64,000 bases of DNA from Anaerostipes sp. MSJ-23 (GTDB lineage: Bacteria > Bacillota > Clostridia > Lachnospirales > Lachnospiraceae): the NCBI RefSeq assembly GCF_018918155.1, contig NZ_JAHLPY010000002.1, forward strand, positions 186,001 through 250,000, in the 5' to 3' direction. Below the pieces are notes generated by a model. It ran no database searches and had not been told where the DNA came from. It was given only the letters and a program-made list of their open reading frames with translations. Position 1 is the stretch's first letter, and each line of letters starts with the position of its first letter. Positions 8,582 through 17,828 of the stretch are shown piece by piece. A program made the position numbers and the translations under genes.

Positions 8582-9013
8582 CTATTGATCTTTGTTTGAG
8601 TGGTTTGTATGTCGAAATACAAGTAATTTACTAATGAAGTAATTAACAAATACAACGATAAATTGAGTTTCAATTTTAGCGACCATTTTTGATTGGTGAA
8701 GAACTTCTACACATAAAGGGACACCGCCGACCTCGATTACAAGAGTAACAAGACGTCCAAGGACAAAACGGCAAAATTCGTGGAAGCTTTCTAAAAAAGA
8801 ATTTGTTTTTGATTGAAAGACATAAAGCTTGTTCACAAAAAATGCAAAGCATATGGAAATGGCAACAGAGAAAAAGTTACCAATTTTATAATCCATATGG
8901 CATGGGCCTTTTAAAATTGCAAAAGCGATAATATTAACGAGGGTTGTCATTCCGCCAAAAAAGAGATAGCGGATTCGTGGGTCGTAATAAAGTTTCTTAA
9001 TTAATTTTAACAT
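8582..9013 (-). CDS. GtrA-family membrane protein (putative polyprenyl-sugar flippase)
   Basis: A 143-residue protein with four predicted membrane helices and the GtrA-typical opening RYLFFGGMTTLVN near residues 14-26. GtrA/GtcA proteins are thought to flip undecaprenyl-phosphate-linked sugars across the membrane for polymer glycosylation. A strong leftward promoter precedes it, and the PIG-L gene follows 65 bases later on the same strand. A small hairpin with ACTACC/GGTAGT arms lies in that gap. The neighbours (CsbB-like at 6764, YfhO-like at 9126) complete a known three-part set. Confidence 0.85.
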   Translation of the reverse strand: MLKLIKKLYYDPRIRYLFFGGMTTLVNIIAFAILKGPCHMDYKIGNFFSVAISICFAFFVNKLYVFQSKTNSFLESFHEFCRFVLGRLVTLVIEVGGVPLCVEVLHQSKMVAKIETQFIVVFVNYFISKLLVFRHTNHSNKDQ

Positions 9014-9044
9014 AACCTACTCCTTTTCCTTACATATAACTAAC

Positions 9045-9073
9045 ATCTTAAGACATTTTTTAAGAATTTTCAA
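9045..9073 (-). promoter_or_regulatory. Leftward promoter for gtrA and the PIG-L gene
   Basis: Read on the minus strand, TTGAAA (9073-9068) and TAAGAT (9050-9045) are separated by exactly 17 bases, 32 bases before the gtrA start. Confidence 0.65.
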
Positions 9074-9081
9074 CTATGACA

Positions 9082-9090
9082 TGCTATAAT
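9082..9090 (+). promoter_or_regulatory. Extended -10 promoter for the YfhO-like gene
   Basis: TGC-TATAAT is an extended -10 element 36 bases before the start codon, back to back with the leftward gtrA promoter, so both genes may respond to the same signal. Confidence 0.5.
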
Positions 9091-9125
9091 ACAAGAAGTA
9101 CAAAGGGATAGGAGTAAAAAAGAGT

Positions 9126-11852
9126 ATGGGTAAAAAGCAAAAAAGAAGGAAATGTTTTCTATTATATACAGGATTTTTTTTGATGATGTGTGTGGTATCC
9201 TTTTTTCCGTTTTTTGCAGAGGGAAAGAGTTTCATCTGGGGAGCTGGAATTGAAGATGGATTAAGCCAGCATTTTACATCCCTCGCTTATTATGGTCGGT
9301 GGCTTCGAGAGATTGTGGAGAGTGTTCTTTCTGGACATCCTCATATTCCGATGTGGAATATGGGAATCGGATATGGAGCGGATATTATTTCTACATTGAA
9401 TTATTATGCAATTGGGGATCCACTAAATCTGCTTTATGGTTTTGTCCCATGGAAGGATACGGAGATCATGTATCATGTGATGATTATTCTTCGAATGTAC
9501 TTGGCAGGGATTGCATTTATACTTTATTGTATAAAAATGAAAAAAAGGACGTATGGGACTGTCATTGGGGCGGTTGCCTATGTATTTTGTGGTTTTTGTT
9601 TTCGGCTTGGAATACGACATCCATTTTTTTTGAATCCAATGATTTATTTTCCATTGCTTTGCATGGGAATTGAAGAGATCTATATGTCGGCAAAGGATAC
9701 AAAGATTTTTAGAGGAACAACAAGGCCGTTTCTTTTTATTTTGTCAGTCGCTCTTTCTGCCATAAGTAATTATTATTTTTTATATATGCTGACTATTTTT
9801 TCTGTCATTTATGCATGGATCCGATTTTATAAATATGTAGAAACAGATAGGATCCATAAATTTTTTCTAATCATTAGAAATTTCGCAATTTATTATATGA
9901 TAGGTATTTCTATGGCAGCGATTATTTTGCTACCTTCTGTGATAGGATTTCTTGGCAACGGAAGAAATGCAGGAGTGGATCTTCAAACGCTGATCGTTTA
10001 TCCAGCAAAATTTTATATATTGCTTCTTAGTAACGTTGTAGGTTATGGAAATGCAGGAAATAATACGAATATAGGGTATCTTCCAATTGCAGGAATTGCA
10101 ATTTTATTTGTCCTGTTTTCTGAGAGAATGAAGCATAAAAAATATCGATTATGCTTTATTGGATGTATTATCGCGCTGGCATTACCTGTGTTTGGTTATA
10201 TTTTCAATGGACTTTCTTATGCAAGCAACCGATGGAGCTTTGTCGTTAGTTTTATTGTGGCACTTTTGATTGCAGAGATGTATCCACGGTTTTTTATGAT
10301 GACGAAAAAACAGAAAATAGGAATTGGAAGTTCTATTGTTATTTATAATGTATTTATTTTTCTATTAAATATTTCTGGAGATGAAAAAATCAGCTGTAAG
10401 GGAAATCAGGTAGCTGGAATTTTGCTTTTCATTTTTTATGGACTCTTTGTATGGTTTCAGGCAAAAGGATGGGATAGCCGCAAGATGTTAACGAGGGTTT
10501 TGATTGGAGCGGTTGTGATCATTTCTGCGGGAGTTCATGGATACTACAGATTTAGTAGTAAACAAAAAGGATATACAGAAGAATTTTTAGATTATCATAC
10601 AGCCAATCAGCTTTTAAGAAGCAAAGATATTCAGCTGTTAAAAAGTATGAAGAAAAAGGATACGTCCCTTTATCGTGTCCATGCGCAGGGATATCCATAC
10701 AAAAATTATGGATTGTATGATGATTTAAATACGATTAGTGGTTATTACAGTATTACATCAGCAGATGTGACGGATACAGTGAATAGTTATCAGACTCTTG
10801 GAATGCAGTATGCTGATAAATACTGTGGGGTAGATCAAAGAACTGGTCTCTTAAGTCTTTCTGGTGTGAAGTATATTACAGCATATAATCAAGAAGATAT
10901 ACCGGATGGATTCACCAAGATAAAAACAAAAGGAAATATTACACTTTATAAGAATAAAAATGCGCTTCCATTTGCTTATGCCTACGATCGGGCAGTGACA
11001 AAAAAACAATATGATCGGGCAAATGGTGCGGAAAGAGAGCAGATGATGCTTGATCATATAGTGCTTGACGATGTTCCACAATATTTGAAAGATCATAAGA
11101 ATGAAAAGAAAATATCTGGTGTAAAAGTAACAGATGTCTCATGGAAAATGAAAAAACTTGTGATGCTAGGAAGAAAAAATAATTTGGAAGTGATGCTTCC
11201 TTCGGATAAAACAAAGGAAACATATCTTTATTTTAAAAATCTTATATATAATGACTCTGCAAGTCATGGCAAGGATATTGTCATGGGTGGAAAGAAATCG
11301 AGTAAGGGAATTCGGATTGAACAAAAGGGAGTTTCTCAGAAGATTTATATTCAGAGTCGATTTAATCCTTACTACTTTGGAAGAAAAGATTATATAGTGA
11401 AATTAAACGGTAATTTTTCTGGACAACAGAAAATAAAAATGGCATTTCTTTCTCCGGGAACGTATCAGGTTGAACAGGTTCATTTAATTGAGGCAGATAA
11501 AAAACAGATTTTGAAAAAGCTTCAGGAAAGAAAAAAGAATAAAGCTAAGAATATCAAATATCATGATAATCAATTTGAAGCAAAGATTTATCTGCAAAAG
11601 AGAAAGATGTTATGCATCACGATTCCTTATTCAAAAGGATGGGAGGCAGAAGTCGATGGAAAGAAAACTCCAATTTTGAAAGCAAATGGAATGTATATGG
11701 GAGTTTCATTAAAAAAAGGGAATCATAAGATTAGGATGACTTATAGAACACCTGGGCTCAAAGAGGGAATGTGGATGAGTGTTTGTGGATGGATTGTTTT
11801 TTGTACAGCTTATTATATCTATCGGCGAGAAAATTGCAAATACCAGTCCTGA
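9126..11852 (+). CDS. YfhO-family GT-C membrane glycosyltransferase
   Basis: A 908-residue protein with about 12 membrane helices in the first 480 residues, a large extracytoplasmic domain (about 490-870) and a final membrane helix near 885-900. The early outer loop holds acidic residues (SFIWGAGIEDGLSQH) typical of the YfhO family, where an Asp/Glu is catalytic. YfhO proteins transfer sugars from undecaprenyl phosphate to lipoteichoic acid or related polymers outside the cell in Bacillus, Listeria and Staphylococcus. Here it is divergent from a GtrA flippase and close to a CsbB-like transferase, matching that system. The glycosylated polymer is unknown. Confidence 0.85.
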   Translation: MGKKQKRRKCFLLYTGFFLMMCVVSFFPFFAEGKSFIWGAGIEDGLSQHFTSLAYYGRWLREIVESVLSGHPHIPMWNMGIGYGADIISTLNYYAIGDPLNLLYGFVPWKDTEIMYHVMIILRMYLAGIAFILYCIKMKKRTYGTVIGAVAYVFCGFCFRLGIRHPFFLNPMIYFPLLCMGIEEIYMSAKDTKIFRGTTRPFLFILSVALSAISNYYFLYMLTIFSVIYAWIRFYKYVETDRIHKFFLIIRNFAIYYMIGISMAAIILLPSVIGFLGNGRNAGVDLQTLIVYPAKFYILLLSNVVGYGNAGNNTNIGYLPIAGIAILFVLFSERMKHKKYRLCFIGCIIALALPVFGYIFNGLSYASNRWSFVVSFIVALLIAEMYPRFFMMTKKQKIGIGSSIVIYNVFIFLLNISGDEKISCKGNQVAGILLFIFYGLFVWFQAKGWDSRKMLTRVLIGAVVIISAGVHGYYRFSSKQKGYTEEFLDYHTANQLLRSKDIQLLKSMKKKDTSLYRVHAQGYPYKNYGLYDDLNTISGYYSITSADVTDTVNSYQTLGMQYADKYCGVDQRTGLLSLSGVKYITAYNQEDIPDGFTKIKTKGNITLYKNKNALPFAYAYDRAVTKKQYDRANGAEREQMMLDHIVLDDVPQYLKDHKNEKKISGVKVTDVSWKMKKLVMLGRKNNLEVMLPSDKTKETYLYFKNLIYNDSASHGKDIVMGGKKSSKGIRIEQKGVSQKIYIQSRFNPYYFGRKDYIVKLNGNFSGQQKIKMAFLSPGTYQVEQVHLIEADKKQILKKLQERKKNKAKNIKYHDNQFEAKIYLQKRKMLCITIPYSKGWEAEVDGKKTPILKANGMYMGVSLKKGNHKIRMTYRTPGLKEGMWMSVCGWIVFCTAYYIYRRENCKYQS

Positions 11853-11862
11853 ATGATATAAT
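11834..11862 (+). promoter_or_regulatory. Sigma-A-type promoter for the teichoic-acid-like locus
   Basis: TTGCAA and TATAAT are separated by exactly 17 bases and overlap the 3' end of the YfhO-like gene. No other good promoter lies before 12017. The following 150 bases are purine-rich leader without a convincing gene. Confidence 0.65.
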
Positions 11863-12016
11863 TATTACAACTGTGACAAAATTCAGAGACATAAAATAAA
11901 AAAGAAGAAGGAGGAGATAAGAAAGGAAATTTGAAAACAAACGATAAGGATGAGAAAGTTGTAAAAACTGGGTGGTTGTGATAGAAGAAAAGAAATAGAA
12001 AAGGATATAAAAGTTT

Positions 12017-13807
12017 GTGAGTAAATATAAGTTTAAAATTTTAAAATTAAATGTCATTAATAATAAAAAATTAAATGTGGAAATTGAAGTAAAAGGAAGT
12101 TTCCAGGCAGTCATACATTCACCCAAAATTGCATTGTTTTTTGACAATGGAAAAGAAGTACGAAGAATTCCGATGCTGGTAAAATCGTATTATCCGAAAG
12201 AAGATATGGATCGATTTATTCTTTTTGGGGAAAATCAATATTTGATGGATTATTTGTTCTTTCATGATAAGGCGGCAAAAGACTTTAAACTTTACTTTGA
12301 ATTCATTTACGGGAATGACAGAGTACATAAGATTCCTTTTGAAATCACAGAAAAACGTTTGACGCAGAAAGATGAGAATAACTGTTATGAAATTAAAGTT
12401 TCAGAGGATCATACAGAACTAATTTTTCATAATACACAGACGGGAAATGCTGCAAGAGCCAGTATGTTTCCAGTCGTAGTTTCTGGGTTATGGAAGTTTT
12501 TAATGGCAATTGTTTCTGTTGGATTGCTTCCGGTATTTTTGATCGAAAGTATTCTTGTTTTGTTTAAATTCCCGATCAAATCCCCGGCAAAAGCAAAAAT
12601 AGGAAGCGTGCCAAGAAGATTATTCAATCATACGCGTTGGCGCTGTTGTGCATTTTGCAATATGAATCTTGGATTAAAACAGTTCCGCTTAAGAACATTT
12701 CAGTTGATTTACAAAATCTCCTGTAAAAGAAAGATCAAAGAAAACAGAATTTTATTTTTGTCCAATCGAAGAGACGATCTGTCAGGGAATTTAGAGTTTG
12801 TATATGATGTACTAAAAGAAAAAGATGATCTGGAATTTGTATTTTTGCTTGACTCTGAAGCAGATATCCGTCAAAAGATTTCTGTATCCATGATGTTGAA
12901 GCTTGCAAAATATTTAGCAACTTCAAAAGTAATTCTGGTAGATGATTATTATTTCCTTTTATACCGTATTGGAATTAGAAAGGAAACAAAACTATTCCAG
13001 TTATGGCATGCATGTGGTGCATTTAAGACTTTTGGATTTAGTAGGGCAAGACATATTCAGAAATTAAAACAACAGAGAAATTCTGCACATAGAAATTATG
13101 ATTATACAATTGTAAGTTCGAAAGAAATTGCTGATTTCTATGCAGAAGGTTTTGGTATTTCTGTAGAAAAGGCAAAACCAACTGGAATTCCAAGAACAGA
13201 CATATTCTTCCAGGAAGAATATAAAGAAAAGAAACAAAAGGAATTTTATGATAAATATCCTCAATTTAAAGATAAAAAGATTTTGATGTTTGCACCAACT
13301 TTCCGAGGAGAAGGAAAAATTAGCGGACATTATCCAGTTGAACGTTTTAATTTAAAACAGGTATATGAAGCATTAGGTGGAGAATATGCCATTATTGTAA
13401 AACATCACCCATTTGTGCAGGATCGTAATGAGATTCCAGAAGAATATAAAAATGATATTCTGGATTTATCTGAAGAGGCAGAAATCAATGATCTTCTCTT
13501 TGTGACAGATCTGCTTGTGACAGATTATTCTTCTGTTATTTTTGAGGCATCACTTTTGGATATTCCAATGTTATTTTATGCCTATGATTTGCATGAATAT
13601 ATTTCTAGTAGAGGATTCTATTATGAATACGAATTGTTTGTTCCTGGAAAAATTGTTCAGAGTGAACGTGCAATGTTAAAAGCATTAGAGAAAAAAGATT
13701 TTGAGGAAGAAAAGATCGCAAAATTTAAGACAAGATTTTTTGATGATCTTGATGGAAAATCATCGGAGAGGGTAGGTAAGCTAATTTTAGATTCCATGAA
13801 AGAGTAG
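12017..13807 (+). CDS. CDP-glycerol/ribitol phosphotransferase family protein (long form)
   Basis: A 596-residue protein starting at GTG. Residues 1 to about 140 form a beta-rich N-terminal domain seen in long TagF/TarL-type enzymes, then comes a hydrophobic segment (about 154-185). From about 240 onward is the catalytic domain with the family hallmarks LWHACGAFKTFG, KHHPFV and LLVTDYSSVIFEAS. It should transfer glycerol-phosphate or ribitol-phosphate from the CDP-activated form to a lipid-linked acceptor at the inner membrane face. It is the first gene of the locus. Which polyol it uses cannot be told from sequence alone. Confidence 0.85.
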   Translation: MSKYKFKILKLNVINNKKLNVEIEVKGSFQAVIHSPKIALFFDNGKEVRRIPMLVKSYYPKEDMDRFILFGENQYLMDYLFFHDKAAKDFKLYFEFIYGNDRVHKIPFEITEKRLTQKDENNCYEIKVSEDHTELIFHNTQTGNAARASMFPVVVSGLWKFLMAIVSVGLLPVFLIESILVLFKFPIKSPAKAKIGSVPRRLFNHTRWRCCAFCNMNLGLKQFRLRTFQLIYKISCKRKIKENRILFLSNRRDDLSGNLEFVYDVLKEKDDLEFVFLLDSEADIRQKISVSMMLKLAKYLATSKVILVDDYYFLLYRIGIRKETKLFQLWHACGAFKTFGFSRARHIQKLKQQRNSAHRNYDYTIVSSKEIADFYAEGFGISVEKAKPTGIPRTDIFFQEEYKEKKQKEFYDKYPQFKDKKILMFAPTFRGEGKISGHYPVERFNLKQVYEALGGEYAIIVKHHPFVQDRNEIPEEYKNDILDLSEEAEINDLLFVTDLLVTDYSSVIFEASLLDIPMLFYAYDLHEYISSRGFYYEYELFVPGKIVQSERAMLKALEKKDFEEEKIAKFKTRFFDDLDGKSSERVGKLILDSMKE

Positions 13808-13820
13808 GAGATATTTTGAC

Positions 13821-15215
13821 ATGAAAAAACTATTAGTTCGAGCAGGAATGACCCCCTATGATGTAGTAGAGCCAGGAAAAATTATTCTGGATAATTTAGT
13901 AGGTGACAATACAGGTAATCTGATTTATCAGTATGGCATTTTTCGTGCATTAACAACAGAAAATCAGGAATTAGTTCCAAATGGATACCGTTATGTTGGT
14001 GAAAAATATGCAGATGAGATTAATCAGAATTATGCTGGGTATGTTATGCCATTCGCGGATGTCCTACGCCCAGATATGAAAAAATTTTTTGAAAGAATTA
14101 CGAGACTGATACGAAAATTAAAAGTACCAGTTGTTGTGGTTGGGATAGGACTAAGAGCACCATTTCATGAAGATTTAAAACATGGATTTTCTTTTGATGC
14201 AGAGGCAAAGGCGTTTTTAAAGGCCGTTTTGGATCATTCAGCGATCATTGGAGTTCGTGGAGAAATCACAGGAGCCTATTTAAAATCTCTTGGATTTCGA
14301 GAAGAAATTGATTATACGGTGATTGGGTGTCCATCCATGTACACGTTTGGAAAAGACATTAAGGTAAGGAATCTGGATTTGCAGCAGACATCTAGAATAT
14401 GTGTCAATGCATCTGTGGTGGCACCGAATAAGGTGAATTTGTTTTTGCGAAAAGCAATGAGAGAAATACCAGATCATTATTTTCTTCCACAAAGACTTTT
14501 AGAAATGAAAATGGTATTTGCCGGAGAACCTTATGTTCATCAACAAAAACATGCAGAGGATTATCCAAACGATATGCTTGATTCACTTTACAAAGAAAAC
14601 AGAGTAAGATGTTTTGGAAATGCAGTTTCATGGTTTGAGTTTTTAAGAAATTCAGATTTTAGTATCGGTGGAAGAATGCATGGAAATATTGCGGCAATTC
14701 TGTCTGGAACACCAGCACTTTTAATCCCCCATGATGCAAGGATGAAGGAGCTAACAGAATTCCATCACATTCCACACATCTGGGCAAAGGATTTAAAACC
14801 AGATGCAGATATTTTTGAAATTGCAAATAACATGGATTTTCGTTCAATATTAAAGGATCATGATAAACATTTTGAGGCGTATGTGAAATTTCTTGAAAAA
14901 AATGGACTGGAACATATTTTTAAAGATGGAAACAATCCGGAAATTTCTCCGCTTGATCAAAAGATTAAAGAAGCTCATGTCCCATATAGTGAAATTGATA
15001 CTGTGTATGGACATACGGCAGAAGAAAGATTTTTAAGGACACAATCTTTTTATGTTGCAAGGGAAGCGATGGAAAATGAATTAAAAGATATGATAGATAA
15101 AACAAAAATCGAACTTGCACATAGAAATAATTTACTCAAAAGTAAACCAGTCAATTATGCAGTTAAAATTCGTGAACTGCTTGGAAAAAGTACTGGTGTC
15201 CCTTTTAGTGAATAG
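13821..15215 (+). CDS. Polysaccharide pyruvyl transferase family protein
   Basis: A 464-residue protein with the family layout: the NTGNLIYQYGIF start (about residues 31-42), the central VVVGIG strand, and the nucleotide-binding SIGGRMHGN near residue 280. Members usually add a pyruvate ketal from phosphoenolpyruvate to a sugar of a wall polymer, giving it negative charge, though some relatives do other transfers. It begins 13 bases after the preceding phosphotransferase. The C-terminal 80 residues look like a helical extension. The donor and the decorated sugar are not known. Confidence 0.75.
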   Translation: MKKLLVRAGMTPYDVVEPGKIILDNLVGDNTGNLIYQYGIFRALTTENQELVPNGYRYVGEKYADEINQNYAGYVMPFADVLRPDMKKFFERITRLIRKLKVPVVVVGIGLRAPFHEDLKHGFSFDAEAKAFLKAVLDHSAIIGVRGEITGAYLKSLGFREEIDYTVIGCPSMYTFGKDIKVRNLDLQQTSRICVNASVVAPNKVNLFLRKAMREIPDHYFLPQRLLEMKMVFAGEPYVHQQKHAEDYPNDMLDSLYKENRVRCFGNAVSWFEFLRNSDFSIGGRMHGNIAAILSGTPALLIPHDARMKELTEFHHIPHIWAKDLKPDADIFEIANNMDFRSILKDHDKHFEAYVKFLEKNGLEHIFKDGNNPEISPLDQKIKEAHVPYSEIDTVYGHTAEERFLRTQSFYVAREAMENELKDMIDKTKIELAHRNNLLKSKPVNYAVKIRELLGKSTGVPFSE

Positions 15216-15283
15216 TTGAATTTATATGGATTTTGCGGTAGAATACGGTAGACAGACAAATGCAAAATAAAACGAGGTGTAAT

Positions 15284-15994
15284 ATGATATTTGGAGTAAT
15301 TTTAGCTGGTGGAATTGGAAGTAGAATGGGGAATGTGGAAAAACCAAAACAGTACCTGAATCTGGGAGGAAAACCAGTGATCGTTCATACGGTAGAGAAA
15401 TTTTTTGTAAATGATGCGTTTGATAAGATTATCATTCTGTGCCCAGATAGTTGGGTAAACCATACGAAAAATTTGATGAAAAAATACTTACATGGGGATG
15501 AAAAAATCGTTGTCATTGAAGGTGGAAGCACAAGAAATGAAACAATTATGAATTCTATTCAGTATATTGATGAAAATTTTGGAGTAGATGATGATACGAT
15601 TATTGTTACACATGATGCAGTAAGACCTTTTGTTACACATCGTATTTTAAATGAAAATATTGCGGCAGCTAAAGAATATGGTGCATGTGATACAGTAGTT
15701 TCAGCAGCAGATACGATTGTGCAGAGAACAGAGGAAGGAACAATGATCGCAGATATTCCAGATCGTTCTAGAATGTGTCAGGGACAGACTCCTCAGTCTT
15801 TTAAAGCTGCAAAAATCAGAGATTTGTATAACTCTCTGACAGCAGAAGAAAAGGAAACTTTGCCGGATGCATGTAGAATCTGTGTTTTAAAAGGAGAACC
15901 AGTGTACTTGGTAGAAGGTGAAGTGTTTAATATGAAGATCACATATCCATATGATTTACAGGTAGCTGAAACATTGGTAAAAGGAGAATATTAA
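15284..15994 (+). CDS. tarI: D-ribitol-5-phosphate cytidylyltransferase (TarI), IspD-like
   Basis: A 236-residue protein of the IspD/TarI nucleotidyltransferase family: N-terminal AGGIGSRMG loop, the KPKQYL lysines, HDAVRPFV in the middle and QTPQSFK later. It should join CTP and ribitol-5-phosphate to give CDP-ribitol. The choice of TarI over IspD rests on the directly following TarJ reductase (one base between genes) and the teichoic-acid setting. The frame is open eight codons further upstream, but an ACGAGGTG ribosome site points to the ATG at 15284. IspD function is not excluded. Confidence 0.85.
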   Translation: MIFGVILAGGIGSRMGNVEKPKQYLNLGGKPVIVHTVEKFFVNDAFDKIIILCPDSWVNHTKNLMKKYLHGDEKIVVIEGGSTRNETIMNSIQYIDENFGVDDDTIIVTHDAVRPFVTHRILNENIAAAKEYGACDTVVSAADTIVQRTEEGTMIADIPDRSRMCQGQTPQSFKAAKIRDLYNSLTAEEKETLPDACRICVLKGEPVYLVEGEVFNMKITYPYDLQVAETLVKGEY

Positions 15995-15995
15995 A

Positions 15996-17021
15996 ATGTT
16001 AAATACGGTATATCGTCTGACGGCTCCGCGCCGTTTTGAAGTGCAGTTTAATGACATTGATCTTTTTGGTGAACAGATCGTTGTAAGACCTACATATCTG
16101 TCCATCTGTAATGCGGATCAGCGATATTATCAGGGAAAAAGAGCTCCAGAAGTATTGAAAAAGAAACTTCCAATGGCTTTGATTCATGAAGGAATTGGAG
16201 AAGTTGTTTATGATCCCAAAGGAGAATTTAAGCCTGGAGACAACGTTGTTATGATCCCAAATACTCCAGTGGAAAAAGATGATATGATTGCCGAAAATTA
16301 TTTAAGAAGCAGTAAATTCCGTGGAAGTGGATTTGATGGATTTATGCAGGATAATGTAGCACTCGACCGTGACCGTGTTTTATTATTGCCAGAAGGTATT
16401 AATCAGAAAGTTGCTGCATTTACAGAAATTATTTCTGTTAGTGTACATGCTTTAAGGCGATTTGATGAAATCGCTCATAAACGTAGAAATAGAATTGGAA
16501 TCTGGGGAGATGGAAACCTTGGTTATATTACATCGCTGCTTTGTAAAAGTATGTTCCCAGATACGGAAATTTTTGTTTTTGGTGTACATGAAGAAAAACT
16601 GGAAGATTTCTCTTTTGTCGATGGTACTTGTCTGGTAGATAAAATACCAGAAGACTTTTCAATGGATCATGCAATTGAATGTGTTGGAGGAGAAGGATCA
16701 CAGTCTGCAATTCAGCAGATTATCGATTATATTAATCCAGAAGGAACGATTTCAATTCTTGGGGTATCTGAGTATCCAGTTCCTGTTGAAACAAGAATGA
16801 TTCTTGAAAAAGGTCTTCGTATGTTCGGAAGCAGTCGAAGTGGAAGAGCAGATTTTGAAAAAACAATTGATATTTATAAAAAGAATCCGGAAGTTGTAGA
16901 ATATCTAAGCAACATTGTTGGTGCTGTTGTTAAAGTCCGTACAGTCAAAGATATGACAAAAGCATTTGAGATGGATATTCATAAATCTTACGGAAAAACA
17001 ATTATGAAATGGGAAAAATAA
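15996..17021 (+). CDS. tarJ: Ribulose-5-phosphate reductase (TarJ), zinc alcohol dehydrogenase type
   Basis: A 341-residue medium-chain dehydrogenase. The N-terminal domain has CNADQRYYQG with the zinc-site cysteine near residue 37 and the HEGIGEV motif; the Rossmann part starts with GIWGDGNLGY. TarJ reduces ribulose-5-phosphate with NADPH to ribitol-5-phosphate, the substrate for TarI. GGAGAAT precedes the start and only one base separates it from tarI, so the two form a coupled CDP-ribitol module. Confidence 0.85.
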   Translation: MLNTVYRLTAPRRFEVQFNDIDLFGEQIVVRPTYLSICNADQRYYQGKRAPEVLKKKLPMALIHEGIGEVVYDPKGEFKPGDNVVMIPNTPVEKDDMIAENYLRSSKFRGSGFDGFMQDNVALDRDRVLLLPEGINQKVAAFTEIISVSVHALRRFDEIAHKRRNRIGIWGDGNLGYITSLLCKSMFPDTEIFVFGVHEEKLEDFSFVDGTCLVDKIPEDFSMDHAIECVGGEGSQSAIQQIIDYINPEGTISILGVSEYPVPVETRMILEKGLRMFGSSRSGRADFEKTIDIYKKNPEVVEYLSNIVGAVVKVRTVKDMTKAFEMDIHKSYGKTIMKWEK

Positions 17022-17042
17022 ACATAAATCGGAGATTTCATC

Positions 17043-17819
17043 ATGAAAACATATATAGAAAATTTTAAAAAGTATCGGTTTTTGCTTTGGGAGCTCGTAA
17101 AAAAAGGGGTAAAACTGAAATATCGTCGCTCTTATCTTGGAATTTTATGGACTCTGCTGGAACCATTATTTACAATGATCGTACTGAGTGTTGTATTTGG
17201 AACACTGTTTAATAATAAAGACCCGCACTTTCCAGTTTATATCCTTTGTGGAAGACTGATGTATAGTTTCTTTTCGTCTGCAACAAATGGAGCGATGAAG
17301 GCAATTAGGACGAATGCTGGAATGATCAAAAAGGTTTATGTACCAAAATACATTTATCCATTGTCCAGCGTATTATTTAACTATATTATTTTTGCAATTT
17401 CACTGATTGTACTGGTAGCAGTTGCGACTGTGCTGAAAGTATATCCAACAATTTATTTGCTTCAGGCGATTGTGCCATTAATTTTGTTGCTTTTTACAGC
17501 ATTTGGAGTTGGTATGATTTTATCAACAATGGCGGTCTTTTTCCGTGATTTGGAATATTTATGGTCTGTAGGACTGATGATGATTATGTATGCATCTGCT
17601 ATTTTCTATAAACCAGAAAAACTGCTGAAGTCTGGATTTGGATGGATCTTAAAATGTAATCCACTTTATCTTTTAATCCATAATTTCAGACAAGCAGTTT
17701 ATGGAAGACCAATGAATATGCATTTTCTGGCAGCATCGGTTGTATTTGCAATCGTTAGTGTTATTGTCGGACTGATCTTTTTCTATAAGAAACAGGATCA
17801 ATTTATTTTGTACATTTAG
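17043..17819 (+). CDS. ABC-2 type polymer export permease (TagG-like)
   Basis: A 258-residue integral membrane protein with six predicted helices. The N-terminal segment GILWTLLEPLFTM is the usual start of ABC-2 permeases that export teichoic acids or O-antigen-like polymers. The cognate ATPase begins nine bases downstream. Together they would move the completed lipid-linked polymer across the cytoplasmic membrane. It lies in the middle of the polyol-phosphate locus and shares its direction. Confidence 0.88.
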   Translation: MKTYIENFKKYRFLLWELVKKGVKLKYRRSYLGILWTLLEPLFTMIVLSVVFGTLFNNKDPHFPVYILCGRLMYSFFSSATNGAMKAIRTNAGMIKKVYVPKYIYPLSSVLFNYIIFAISLIVLVAVATVLKVYPTIYLLQAIVPLILLLFTAFGVGMILSTMAVFFRDLEYLWSVGLMMIMYASAIFYKPEKLLKSGFGWILKCNPLYLLIHNFRQAVYGRPMNMHFLAASVVFAIVSVIVGLIFFYKKQDQFILYI

Positions 17820-17828
17820 GAGGCAGTC

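Noticed and set aside
10851-11223. Overlapping minus-strand open frames within the YfhO-like gene
   Set aside because: No ribosome sites or protein motifs; the plus-strand protein is continuous across them.
11936-11983. Possible 16-codon leader peptide starting TTG before the teichoic-acid-like locus
   Set aside because: No hairpin or terminator follows that it could control, and the start has only a weak ribosome site in purine-rich sequence.
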